Positions 1 to 11,188 of a stretch of 64,000 nucleotides of DNA are shown here, piece after piece. A program made the position numbers and the translations under genes. Below the pieces are notes generated by a model, which saw only the letters and a program-made list of their open reading frames with translations, was not told the origin of the DNA and did not search any database. The DNA comes from Onthophagus taurus (lineage: Eukaryota > Arthropoda > Insecta > Coleoptera > Scarabaeidae). The first letter of the stretch is position 1; the number at the start of each line of letters is the position of its first letter. The stretch is from contig NC_091973.1 in assembly GCF_036711975.1 (NCBI RefSeq), positions 6,882,001 through 6,946,000 on the forward strand. The letters run 5' to 3'.

Positions 1-2
1 CG

Positions 3-1418
3 AAGATTCACAAACCAGACGTCCCCCTCCGCCCTATCGTCAGCGCCATCAACTCCCCAACATACCAGCTGGCTAAACATCTTGCAAAGATTCTGTCCCC
101 CTTCACAGGTAACACGGAATCGTATGTCAGGGATTCTACACATTTTGTGGAATCGGTAAAAGGTGTAAAGCTGGATGCTGGGGATATGTTGGTAAGTTTC
201 GATGTGGAATCCCTTTTTACTAGGGTACCAGTTAAGGATGCTGTAGAGGGTCTTCCCCGAAAACTCATTCCGGAGGGTTTACCAGGATACGTGCCAGATC
301 TGGTGGAGTATTGCTTATCGTCGACGTATTTCAGCTGGAAGGGAGAATTTTACGAGCAGTTCGAAGGGGCAGCCATGGGATCTCCAGTATCGCCAGTTAT
401 AGCTAATTTCTACATGGAATTATTCGAAGAGGACGCTTTGAAGAAGAGCCAGTGGAAACCAAAACTATGGCTCCGATATGTGGATGACACGTTTGTGATA
501 TGGCAACATGGTCAAAAACGGCTCCAAGAGTTCTTGGATCACTTGAACTCTCAACATCCTATGATTAAGTTCACCATGGAAACAGAAACTGCCAAAAAAC
601 TACCTTTCCTAGATGTGTTGGTCATCAGGACGACAAATGGAGATATAGAACTTGGTGTATACCGAAAGAAGACCCATACCAACAGGTATTTACAGGCATG
701 TTCACATCATCATCCCCAACAGAAGAGGTCCGTGATCCGTACATTATTTCAGCGAGCAGCGAGACTATGTGAAGGAGAGAACTTGAAGAAGGAGCAACAC
801 TTTCTACGAGGCGTGCTGCAGAAGAATGGATACACTTCGAGGGACATCAACCAGGCCATCAAGCAGCGAAAGCAGAAAGAGGACACGGTAAGTACAACAC
901 CACTTGGATTTATCTGTCTTCCCTATGTTTCAGGTGTAACGGAACGAATTGCTAGGCACCTCAAGAAGAACGACATCGTAGTGCGGTACGGCACGATCAG
1001 CAAAATTCGGAACACACTCCCGATAGCCAAAGACAAACTAACTCCATTAAAAGGAGCGGGAGTCTATCGACTATCGTGTAGTTGTGGGAAGGTTTATGTT
1101 GGCCAAACTGGACGCAACGTCGAGTGCCGCATCAAGGAGCATGAGAGGGATGTAAGGCTGAAGAAGATCCAGCAGTCGGCGGTTGCGGAACATTGCCATG
1201 CAGAGGGGCACCGAATAGACTTCGAACAAACAAAGGTGCTGGCTAGGGACAACAGATACTACCAAAGACTGACAAGAGAAGTCATAGAGATCTACCGACA
1301 TAAAAATAACGTTAACAGAGAGGATGGCTGGGAGCTTAGCAGAACATCGAAGATGGTGGTGAACACGAAGACCTCTTCCCGCCTCACACCGGACGCGACG
1401 CAATTAGTTATTAATTAG
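3..1418 (+). CDS. Penelope-like element polyprotein, 3' part (RT + GIY-YIG endonuclease)
   Basis: The reading frame is open from the first bases of the window to a stop at 1418, so the 5' part lies outside; 471 residues are visible. It shows a reverse transcriptase: the LVSFDVESLF block near residues 63-72 and the catalytic YVDD at about 159-162. A C-terminal GIY-YIG nuclease follows, with GVYRLSCSCGKVYVGQTGR at about 353-371 and a downstream Arg and EHERD segment. RT followed by GIY-YIG is the hallmark of Penelope-like retroelements, which copy their RNA into nicked DNA. There is no frameshift or internal stop, so this copy is either young or conserved by chance. The 3' flank carries a hammerhead-like motif, as expected for this class. 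The class call is firm; the family name is not assigned. Confidence 0.9.
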   Translation, partial: KIHKPDVPLRPIVSAINSPTYQLAKHLAKILSPFTGNTESYVRDSTHFVESVKGVKLDAGDMLVSFDVESLFTRVPVKDAVEGLPRKLIPEGLPGYVPDLVEYCLSSTYFSWKGEFYEQFEGAAMGSPVSPVIANFYMELFEEDALKKSQWKPKLWLRYVDDTFVIWQHGQKRLQEFLDHLNSQHPMIKFTMETETAKKLPFLDVLVIRTTNGDIELGVYRKKTHTNRYLQACSHHHPQQKRSVIRTLFQRAARLCEGENLKKEQHFLRGVLQKNGYTSRDINQAIKQRKQKEDTVSTTPLGFICLPYVSGVTERIARHLKKNDIVVRYGTISKIRNTLPIAKDKLTPLKGAGVYRLSCSCGKVYVGQTGRNVECRIKEHERDVRLKKIQQSAVAEHCHAEGHRIDFEQTKVLARDNRYYQRLTREVIEIYRHKNNVNREDGWELSRTSKMVVNTKTSSRLTPDATQLVIN

Positions 1419-1502
1419 CTTGTAATTAGCGTTAACTGATTATTAATTAGTTTTTCCGACTTATATATAGTTACCGATTTTTGATCTCGTCACTTCGAAC
1501 CA

Positions 1503-1544
1503 GTTTCTGAAGAAGGTTGCAACATGGCATCCGAAACGTCAAAC
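1503..1544 (+). ncRNA. hammerhead-ribozyme-like motif downstream of the Penelope-like ORF
   Basis: Reading 5'->3': GTTT (stem I), CTGAAGA core at 1507-1513, one extra A, a stem of GGTTGC against GCATCC with one T-T mismatch, GAA, the self-complementary ACGT (minimal stem III), C as cleavage position 17, then AAAC, which pairs with the opening GTTT. Penelope-like elements are known to carry hammerheads with very short stem III in their terminal repeats. The extra base before stem II departs from the canonical core, so activity is uncertain. Confidence 0.45.
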
Positions 1545-2206
1545 CTTTTATTAAAAGACGCACGGCAAAACCCGAAAGTTTCTAGTGTTAGTTCTAATTT
1601 TAGTTTAAAATACAAAGAATTGTATTTGTTTGTTAGTTATCAATTGGCCACGTATTCGATTTAAATTTTTTACGTACTTAATTATATATTTATATCCGAA
1701 TCCTAATAACGCAAACGCCTAAAATTTTTGTATGGATTAAATATTTTTAACATACATAAAACAAAGGGTCGGAGGGTCGCGAAATATTTTTTGATACTAG
1801 GGGGGTCGTGTCATGAAAAAGGTTGAAAAACACTGGTATAGGCAACCCAAATTGTCCAGTTACTTGAAGTTCGTACGAATTAATCATTTAAATCTTAATT
1901 AATATCATGTTTTTTTTTCAACTACTCACTAATTGAGAATTAATTAGTTATTTTGGAGTCGACCAAGTAATTAAATTATCATTATTACGCCATCTGTGTA
2001 TTAATTACCTTAATAATTCTAGGGTTATTTTGTTTTATGTCTAAAAAGTGATTGTTGTTCACCCTGATAATGTGAGTAAATGTCACTTTGGCAATTCCAT
2101 TAATAAGATTACATTTTTTAAGAATTTTTCTGTGAGCGTTGTAAGTGTTATGGTTCGCCGTCCCCATCGATCCGAAACGAGTCAAATCGCATAGTTTGAT
2201 ATCAGG
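1545..2206. other. Penelope 3' tail and region upstream of SNX17
   Basis: There is AT-rich sequence with no supported gene. The first part is probably the end of the Penelope-like element. A GC-richer stretch near 1762-1840 looks like the edge of another old repeat. The last 100 bases before the SNX17 start would hold its 5' untranslated region; no clear TATA box was seen. Confidence 0.4.
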
Positions 2207-3803
2207 ATGCATTTTTCGATTCCTGACACGCAAGAGTTGAACGACGGAAATGGATCCACCTACATGGTAAACAATTTCCTTTCGCTTTTACATCTGTTTT
2301 CTAAAAATCAAGTTTGCGATCGAAAATATGAACAAAGTCTTATTTTTTTAGGGTTATAATATACATATCAACGGCGTTTTTCATTGTACCGTCCGTTATA
2401 GGCAGTTACACAACTTGAATGAGCAGTTGAAAAAAGAATTCGGAGGGGACCGCTTACCACATTTTCCACCCAAGAAATTGTTACCCTTAACTGATGGACA
2501 ACTTGAGGAAAGGAGGGCTTTATTGGAAAAATATATTCAAATTAGTATGATGTAAGAAAATTTATTGTATTTAGTTTTTTTAATATTTTATTTTTTTAGT
2601 TGGCCAAGATCCAAAATTAGTATCATGCGAATTATTGGTGGGTTTCTTGCTTTCTGCTCAACAAGAAACAACTTGCGAAAAACGACATGAATTAAAACTG
2701 GACATTTACACCATGAATAATTATCAAATTTCATTAAATATCCTTTCCACTGATCGTACAGAACAAGTTTTATTAAAAGCATGCAAACACATAAATCTCC
2801 CGCCTGAATTCACATCATATTTTGCATTGTATGTTATCCGCAAAGAAGAGAATGGTGGTGATATCACAATTTTACGTAAACTACAAGAATTTGAATCTCC
2901 TTATATATCTTGCAAGTCCATTAGGGAATCTAATCGATTAGTCATCAGGAAAAGTTACTGGGATAGCAAATATGACTTGGAATTAATGAACAACCCGGTT
3001 GCTTTAAATTTACTTTATACTCAAACAGTTTCTGATGTCGAGCGCGGATGGATTTTAACCAATTCTGACATTAAAAATCAACTCGCGCATTTTCAAGCTC
3101 GATTAGCTAAACTAGAATATTTAGAACTTGCTAGAACTTTAAAGTATTATGGTTATACGCAGTTTAACGTTTGTTTTTGCGATTATCCCAAACCTCAAAC
3201 TAAAGCTTTAGTCGCCATTGGAGGGGAGGAATTAAATTTAAGACTTATTGGCCATGTTATGGGCGAAGGAAGTTTTAAAGTTACTCGAATGAGGTGCTGG
3301 AGAATCACAGCAATGCATGTAAATATTAAAATAATAAAAAAAAAAAAAATTTATAATGCGTTTTTTAGAATAAACCAAATATGCCATCGAATAGCAGTAT
3401 GGTGTCAATAGGACCAGAAGTAGAGTTATCCTTTGAATATTTAATGGCTAAAGAAGAATTAAAATGGATAACCATATCTTCACCTCAATCCATATTAATG
3501 TCTGTTTGTTTGCAGTCTGTGGTCGACGAGTTGTTATTAAAAAAGAAAGGGATTAGGCGAAAATCGATTTATTCTTGCAAAGGTCCTTGGTCGTATATGA
3601 AACGGGACGGTTCCAGTCATACGATATCGCTGGACGATCCGGATGTGAACACGGACGCCGTTTCTGAGGAAACAAAATCATCAGAAAGTAATACTTTTTC
3701 AATAAAAAAATTGCAAGAGAAATTTTCGAGCGTTTCTTTTAAAACAGGTAAAGAGTTTGTTGAGAATCATGCGTTTGAGGGGATTGGAGATGATGATTTG
3801 TAA
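2207..3803 (+). CDS. SNX17: sorting nexin 17 (PX-FERM endosomal cargo adaptor), 4 coding exons
   Basis: The coding exons are 2207-2266, 2352-2544, 2600-3318 and 3369-3803. All junctions are GT-AG and the phases join cleanly, giving 468 residues (vertebrate SNX17 is about 470). Exons 1-2 encode the PX domain, including YRQLHNLNEQL and the proline-lysine loop FPPKKLLPLT, which would bind PI3P on early endosomes. Exon 3 carries the F1-F2 part of the atypical FERM domain; exon 4 carries the rest of F3, which in this family binds NPxY/NPxF cargo tails. The C-terminus ends FEGIGDDDL, matching the conserved SNX17 tail that docks the Retriever complex for return of integrins and LDL-receptor-type cargo to the cell surface. 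The exon 2 donor was placed at GTATGA (2545) because only this keeps the family reading YIQIIGQDPKL. ATG 2207 is preceded by a purine at -3. Confidence 0.95.
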
Positions 3804-3849
3804 GCAAAATTTTTACTGAAAAATTTTTACTGTGATTCGATGTATGTTC

Positions 3850-3855
3850 AATAAA
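3850..3855 (+). terminator. SNX17 polyadenylation signal
   Basis: AATAAA lies 47 bases after the stop codon, followed by a T-rich stretch. It is the first good signal and suggests a very short 3' untranslated region. Confidence 0.6.
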
Positions 3856-3869
3856 ATAAAATACTAAAT

Positions 3870-5262
3870 TTGGCGGAAATTTATTTTATTGGGCATACAA
3901 TGTTTATATTTTTTTAATCCTAATTTTTTTATCCTGCTGTGCCAAAAACCTGACAGGAATCGTGGTATTAAATAATTATTCCCTTGGTATAACGTGACGC
4001 TTCTTCGTCAATTATAAAATTCGTTAAAATAACAATGGGAATGGTAAAAAAAATAGGTGCCTTAAAGAATTTAAATAGAAAAAGTTTTAATCGGCAACCA
4101 GTATTAAATCAGTCAATCAATGAGACGAGTATTTAACGTTCCTGTATTAAAAAAAAAAAATAGGGGTATAGAATAATGAAGGTACTAATTATCCTACTCA
4201 TAACAAAGAAAACTAAAAGGCTTGTTATTTTTATATAAAAAAAATTAATATTTCACCCCATTTTTTCTATTAATTATTTTAGATTAAACGTGTAAGATGT
4301 CTCTGTACCTGAATTTGCTCATATCCTATTCAAATATATTCTTAAAAGTATCCCGATTGAAAAAAATCTATATTTTAAAATAATGCTCAATGATAAAAAT
4401 AAAAAAAACTTACTCAAAAAAGATATTAATCTCGTATGCACCTTTTTTAATAAAGTGAGCAACTTTATTAAGATAAAAATGTAATCGTGTTAAATGTAAT
4501 CACTCAAAAATGTACTAAGCCTAAAATTTTTTGTTTCGAATTTTTATTGTAAATAAAATAATTTCCAAATTACGAGAGAGCGAAATGTGAATGTGATATA
4601 ATTTTGGTTTTTTATATACCGACAAATGATTTTTTGAAATATTTTTTGTTTCTTAAAATTTCCATTTTACGCAATAATTATAAGTGTGTGTTACATATCG
4701 TAATCATTCCAATGTTTAATTAGTGGATTTATGGATATAACCGGAACTTCTTAAATGTATATACATATCTATATTTGTAACTTTTCTTCTTCTATCTGCA
4801 GTTAACAGAAAAATATGTGTCGAAATCTTTACACATTTATCTATGTTTTGATGCATGATTTTTTGAGTACTGTATTTGTATATTGCTGTCTATATTAATG
4901 TAACTACACTACATATTTATAATTATTTTTAACGTTTTATAACTCTTATTTTATATTTTATAGTATAACAAAAAAATAAATATAACAAAATGAGTTACTC
5001 CTCCAATTTTGTATTCAATTTTTTATATTTAAGTGAAAAATCATTACAATTGTAAATCTATATAATAAACGTATAAACAAGAAGTAATTATTATTTTTTG
5101 CTGTATCGTCATCATCATAATCTATCTATCCTCTTTATATCCGTAGGTTCTAGTTGTCTCTTGATTTATAAATTTGATAATTTCTTCTTTAATAATTTTT
5201 TCTTGGAAATTTTAATAATATTATTATAGCTTTAATTTAACATACATATCACATCATGATGC
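3870..5262. other. AT-rich intergenic region
   Basis: This stretch is very AT-rich with homopolymer runs and many stops in all frames. I see no gene, RNA or repeat that matches the rest of the window. Confidence 0.5.
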
Positions 5263-5620
5263 TTAACACGTTGACTGCCGCAATAGTCACTAAAAGTCTA
5301 TGCATTCAAACCATCACTTTTTTTTATCAAAAACTCATATTTTTTATTTTCAATCGCGAAGTAGCATATGATTCACGCGGCCGTGTGAAGCATACCGTGA
5401 TTTATAATAAAACAAGTCTCTTCATATGGATGCTATATAAATGATACGTTTAGTCGTTTACAGTTCGTGGTCATTATGGTTATAATTCCTGGTACATTTC
5501 TGAAGTGATACCCTACATTGCCACATTATTACGATATTTGAATAAAAATGAAATTAATAAGAAAGCTAATAAGATGAAGAAGAACTTTTTTGATGCTGAT
5601 TTAACTAACGAAGCAACTCC

Positions 5621-8433
5621 AAAAAGAGGATACTTTAATTAATAATTGACAATATTTCCACAAGGATCCTTCAAGAAATTAATTTTATAGCGAATTTTGA
5701 AAATTGCAACATCGAAAATTTTATCAAAACTTGAAATATTGTTTTCTCAAAAACTAAAAGTTATTTTTCAAAACGTGATGGTTCATTGGAAAGAGGACAC
5801 TCTTATTAACACTTTGGGAAGTTTTCATATTCATTTTCCAAGAAGTGGATTTTATACGAATTTTTAAAACTTAATCGGCGAAAATTGCAAAATTCGAAAA
5901 TTATTTCATAAATTTATTTCTCAAGAACGAAAAGTGATTTTTCAAAACGGCTTTTTGCATTAGAAAGAGGACACTTTAATTAATAATTGGTGATATTTCC
6001 ACAAGGATCCTTCAAGAATTTAATTTTATAACGAATTTTGAAAGTTGTCGATGAAAATTGCAACATCGAAAATTTTATCAAAACTTAAAACATTGTTTTC
6101 TCAAAAACTAAAAGTTATTTTTCAAAACGGGTTGGTTCATTGGGAAGAGGATACTTTTATTAACACTTTGGGAAATTTTCATGCTCATATTCCAAGAAAT
6201 CGGTTTTATACGAATTATTAAGATTTAATCGGCGAAAATTGCAAAATTCGAAAAAATTATCGATTATTTCAAAAATTTATTTCTCAAAAACTAAAAGTTA
6301 TTTTTCAAAACGGGTTCGGTCATTCGAAAGAGGACACTTTTATTAACACTTTGGGAAATTTTCATACTCATATTCCAAGAAGTGGATTTTATACGAATTT
6401 TTAAAACTTAATCGGCGAAAATTGCAAAATTCGAAAATTATTTCATAAATTTATTTCTCAAGAACTAAAAGTGATTTTTCAAAACGGCTTTTTGCATTAG
6501 AAAGAGGGCACTTTAATTAATAATTGGTGATATTTCCACAAGGATCCTTCAAGAATTTAATTTTATAACGAATTTTGAAAGTTGTCGATGAAAATTGCAA
6601 CATCGAAAATTTTATCAAAACTTAAAATATTGTTTTCTCAAAAACGAAAAGTTATTTTTCAAAACGGGTTGGTTCATTGGGAAGAGGATACTTTTATTAA
6701 CACTTTGGGAAATTTTCATGCTCATATTCCAAGAAATCGATTTTATACGAATTATTAAGATTTAATCGGCGAAAATTGCAAAATTCGAAAAAATTATCGA
6801 TTATTTCAAAAATTTTTTTCTCAAAAACTAAAAGTTATTTTTCAAAACGGGTTCGGTCATTCGAAAGAGGACACTTTTATTAACACTTTGGGAAATTTTC
6901 ATACTCATATTCCAAGAAGTGGATTTTATACGAATTTTTAAAACTTAATCGGCGAAAATTGCAAAATTCGAAAATTATTTCATAAATTTATTTCTCAAGA
7001 ACTAAAAGTGATTTTTCAAAACGGCTTTTTGCATTAGAAAGAGGACACTTTAATTAATAATTGGTGATATTTCCACAAGGATCCTTCAAGAATTTAATTT
7101 TATAACGAATTTTGAAAGTTGTCGATGAAAATTGCAACATCGAAAATTTTATCAAAACTTAAAATATTGTTTTCTCAAAAACGAAAAGTTACTTTTCAAA
7201 ACGGGTTGGTTCATTGGGAAGAGGATACTTTTATTAACACTTTGGGAAATTTTCATGCTCATATTCCAAGAAATCGATTTTATACGAATTATTAAGATTT
7301 AATCGGCGAAAATTGCAAAATTCGAAAAAATTATCGATTATTTCAAAAATTTATTTCTCAAAAACTAAAAGTTATTTTTCAAAACGGGTTCGGTCATTCG
7401 AAAGAGGACACTTTTATTAACACTTTCGGAAATTTTCATACTCATATTCCAAGAAGTTGATTTTATACGAATTTTTAAAACTTAATCGGCGAAATTGCAA
7501 AATTCGAAAATTATTTCATAAATTTATTTCTCAAGAACTAAAGGTGATTTTTCAAAACGGCTTTTTGCATTAGAAAGAGGATACTTTAATTAATAATTGG
7601 TGATATTTCCACAAGGATCCTTCAAGAATTTAATTTTATAACGAATTTTGAAAGTTGTCGATGAAAATTGCAACATCGAAAATTTTATCAAAACTTAAAA
7701 CATTGTTTTCTCAAAAACGAAAAGTTATTTTTCAAAACGGGTTGGTTCATTGGGAAGAGGATACTTTTATTAACACTGGGAAATTTTCATGCTCATATTC
7801 CAAGAAATCGATTTTATACGAATTATAAAGATTTAATCGGCGAAAATTGCAAAATTCGAAAAAATTATCGATTATTTCAAAAATTTATTTCTCAAAAACT
7901 AAAAGTTATTTTTCAAAACGGGTTCGGTCATTCGAAAGAGGACACTTTTATTAACACTTTGGGAAATTTTCATACTCATATTCCAAGAAGTGGATTTTAT
8001 ACGAATTTTTAAAACTTAATCGGAGAAAATTGCAAAATTCGAAAATTATTTCATAAATTTATTTCTCAAGAACGAAAAGTGATTTTTCAAAACGGCTTTT
8101 TGCATTAGAAAGAGGACACTTTAATTAATAATTGGTGATATTTCCACAAGGATCCTTCAAGAATTTAATTTTATAACAAATTTTGAAAGTTGTCGATGAA
8201 AATTGCAACATCGAAAATTTTATCAAAACTTAAAACATTGTTTTCTCAAAAACGAAAAGTTATTTTTCAAAACGGGTTGGTTCATTGGGAAGAGGATACT
8301 TTTATTAACACTTTGGGAAATTTTTATACTCATATTCCAAGAAATCGATATTATACGAATTTTTAAAACTTAATCGGCGAAAATTGCAAAATCGATTATT
8401 TCAAAAATTTATTTCTCAAGAACTAAAAGTGAT
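5621..8433 (+). repeat. satellite block 1 (537-bp trimeric higher-order repeat)
   Basis: Tandem array in which ACAAGGATCC recurs at 5660, 6001, 6538, 7075, 7611 and 8146, so the first spacing is 341 and the later ones 535-537 bases. Each 537-bp unit is three related submonomers: one with GGTTGGTTCATTGGGAAGAG, one with GGTTCGGTCATTCGAAAGAG and one with GGCTTTTTGCATTAGAAAGA. Open frames inside the array are by-products of the repeat. Confidence 0.95.
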
Positions 8434-9150
8434 GAACAGTTGAAACTAGACGAAACTGCAACAAGAGATTTGTATGTTATTGTTACAATGAGGTTGCTAA
8501 TGATAAATAAAGTTGTATTCAATGAAAAAAGTCTATTGGGGTTGAACTTGATTATTATCTGCAGTGTCCAACACGTAGAAGAGATACTAATTCCTGTGAA
8601 TGGTGGAGTACGTTCCACCACTAGTGGATGGTATATGTTGAATTTAGGTGGCAGTATTTAGTTTTTGTTATAAAAGGTGTCAGTAAAAATGAGTTACGAA
8701 AAAGAACAACAAAAATTGTAGCAAAAGTGTCTTTCAGAAGAAAGATCATAAAATTATGAACCATTTGAAGATTCTGGTGTTGAATTTGCACCCGGAAAAT
8801 CTAATGATTCTGCTGATGATGAATTTGCCAGAGAAAACTACGAAATGTAAATAAGCCAAGCACATCAAATCATCGTCAAATAGTGTATTGGACACGATAA
8901 ATGATGTTATTCAAGCAAATATGCAAGAAAGTAGTGATAGTGACCAGCTATTATAGGAAGACGTAAACGGAATAAATCTAAAATCATATCATTTTACTCA
9001 AACAAATGTTGGCGTATTGGAAGAAATACACGATGAATATTTTGATAAAGATCCGTATGAGTTTTTCAAATTATTTGGTAAATTAATGACAACAGAAACA
9101 AACAAATTTAATGTTTCATTGGAATTTTGATTTGGATGAGCCTCTGCCAG
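8434..9150 (+). pseudogene. piggyBac-type transposase remnant
   Basis: Several frames, interrupted by stops and frameshifts, give piggyBac-like text. There is an acidic N-terminal stretch with YEPFEDSGVEF and SNDSADDEF near 8758-8830, then DPYEFFKLFGKLMTTETNK near 9050-9105, which resembles the start of the DDE transposase domain (family pattern PYxFFxLF then TN). No catalytic aspartates can be followed, so this is a dead copy. It lies next to the satellite block and inside TTAA-flanked ends, which supports the assignment. Confidence 0.5.
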
Positions 9151-9868
9151 TTTCCGTTCATTGAATCATACTGGTGCAGAAGTGATATACAACCATATGA
9201 TTTGATATGTTCATCGCATAGAGGGATTTATCATATTCTCATTTAAAATAACAATGTTGGTTGATTAATAAAGAAACTTGTATTTGAAACATTTTCTGAA
9301 TGTAAATTTGATGATGATAAAAAAGAAAACAAAGTATATTTTGAATGCTGCTCATGGAATTTTATTTGATACATTATTATAAATAAATACATCCATATAA
9401 AATAATTTCCAGTCCCCATTGGAGACGGTTGTAAAACTTATATTTGCAGACCCCACACGGAATATTAAATATATAGGTTATTGTAACTTAGTATTGTCAT
9501 TATTTTCTTTCAGTTTTTCATTTAACATCACAGAATATACATTATACTTTGATTTATTGTATTCTAGTTAGGGTGAAATCCGTCCTGGAAATGACCTCAA
9601 ATTTTAATTATATTTTTATTTAATCATCTTCAAGGTGGATTTTCAACCCCGATAGTAATAACATACAGTTACATGCAATAAAGAAACCCTTTTCTTATTA
9701 ATTTTTTTTAGTTTTGTTATATACATATATTTTTTATATATTTTTTTCCGTATCGGCTTTTACATTACTAAACATTTGGCCCTTCAAGTGTTTGTAATAT
9801 AAATGCTGATTACGTTTACACACGAGAAAATTGACTAGTCATTATTGTCGGCAGCTATGTAATATTAA

Positions 9869-11160
9869 TTTTTTTTAATCGAAATACTTCAATTTAAAAT
9901 ACAGCTTGTGATTTTTTTTTTATTTTTGATTAAGTTAAAATTTAACAAACTCTTATTACGTCTTACTTATTGTCACCAATCACTGACCTATTTATAGTTT
10001 TAAAATTCATTTATTTATTTTAGGAGAATATTTGAAAAAGAACCGGAAGAGAACTTCGATACTGTAAAATTTCGCAGTCTCATTTCTTATTTTATTTTTT
10101 TATTAATTTATATTTCAACTAAACGAAAAAAATATTCATTTTTATATAAAAATATACAGTGATTTATTGAAATATGATTGAATTGACTTCATTTATTTAT
10201 TAGTTTTGATTTTATGGTTTTTAATGTTGTCTTTAATCTTGTATTTTTTTTCTTTTGGAAGACAGCGTATGAACGTTCGAGAATTGATCGAACGATAACT
10301 TTATTTTTTACAGTATCGAATTTAATTAAAACGCGGTCACAAAATTTTAACGAAAAATAACTTTTATATTCACATTTCATAGTCTTTTATGCGCTCATCG
10401 CTTGATATGTAATTATTTGTGATATTTTGGTTGATATCATTCTTGATATTTTGTGATTTTTTTCAACTTAAAATTATTTTTTTAAATTTTGCGACACGCG
10501 TTTTATTGTTTTATATATATTTTATTATATTTTGCGGTTCTCTAAGCTCTACTTTGATTGAATTTTTTTTTTTGATAGCTTTAATAGTTATTAAGTTTTA
10601 AGTATCGCACTATAGTAATCCTACAAAAATAGGGAAGACTCTCTTTACTTTTTATTAATGGAAATGATTCGGGAGGAATTTGCCGTGGCTGCCATTTTGA
10701 AATCCTTATTCCAAAAATATTCATCTTTTTTAATAAAGATATGTTCCTGATTGTTCGTTCTTTTTTGTTCTTTGCGAAAAATGAAACGCTTTAAGCAACA
10801 AACATATGTATCAATCGTATCGACTCATCTTAATGTAAATTATGAGGTGTAGCGGAAAAAATTGGAAAATAAATAAAATATATTTCGGACACTCTGTATT
10901 TATCCAGCCTCTCATAAATACTTGAGCGATTTTTTTTGGTTTGAATGCAAAGCTAGATCAGAAAATGACATCCATCGTTGACGAGAGCCGGCCGAGTATC
11001 CTTCTAGACTCAACCTGGTAGTAAACTTATCATTTACGACACTTATTCCGCTATTACAGTAAAGTGATTAAACCAATCGGGATATACTTCATGGTTTTAG
11101 TCAGTTTTTATTATTTCTTAGTTTGCGTTTGGGTTCTGCAAGTCATCCATGGTGGACACA
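9869..11160. other. AT-rich region with no recognised gene
   Basis: No coding homology was recognised. Around 10886 there is ACACTCTGTAT, similar to the ACACCCTGTAT type of repeat end seen elsewhere in the window, so part of this may be an old transposon. Confidence 0.35.
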
Positions 11161-11161
11161 A

Positions 11162-11188
11162 TTAAAATAAAAGCCCGTCAAAGTCGGT
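11162..11188 (-). CDS. tentative last coding exon of the secreted precursor gene
   Basis: After donor GTAAGT at 11348, the next good acceptor on the minus strand is TTTTACTTTTACAG, ending at 11189. It continues in phase for eight residues (TDFDGLLF) and then TAA. It was chosen only for splice quality and phase; a longer terminal exon farther downstream is possible. Confidence 0.4.
   Translation of the reverse strand, partial: TDFDGLLF

Larger units (their letters stand above)
5267..9864 (+). mobile_element. decayed piggyBac-like transposon containing a satellite block
   Basis: The left end is TTAA (5263-5266) followed by CACGTTGACTGCCGC. The right end near 9838-9868 carries a diverged inverted copy (AGTC, TATTG, CGGCAG) and ends at TTAA 9865-9868. 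TTAA target duplication is the signature of piggyBac. Left-hand internal sequence includes a TATA-like CTATATAAATG near 5432 and a near-palindrome at the CGCGGCCG site. The right-hand part (about 8434-9150) holds relics of a piggyBac transposase. The middle, 5621-8433, is satellite DNA and was probably acquired or expanded after insertion. The end pairing is imperfect and was made by eye. Confidence 0.5.

Noticed and set aside
1071..1403. Minus-strand open frame opposite the Penelope GIY-YIG domain
   Set aside because: It is a shadow of the conserved plus-strand coding sequence.
2545..2551. Alternative SNX17 exon 2 donor at GTAAGA (2552)
   Set aside because: It matches the donor consensus better but breaks the reading frame into exon 3; GTATGA at 2545 restores the conserved family sequence.
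5256..5444. Small open frame at the left piggyBac-like end
   Set aside because: It starts upstream of the TTAA and crosses the transposon end; it has no domain and lies in what should be the element's 5' untranslated region.
7668..8012. 114-codon open frame in satellite block 1
   Set aside because: It is made of the tandem repeat; other units carry stops at the same places and no protein pattern is seen.
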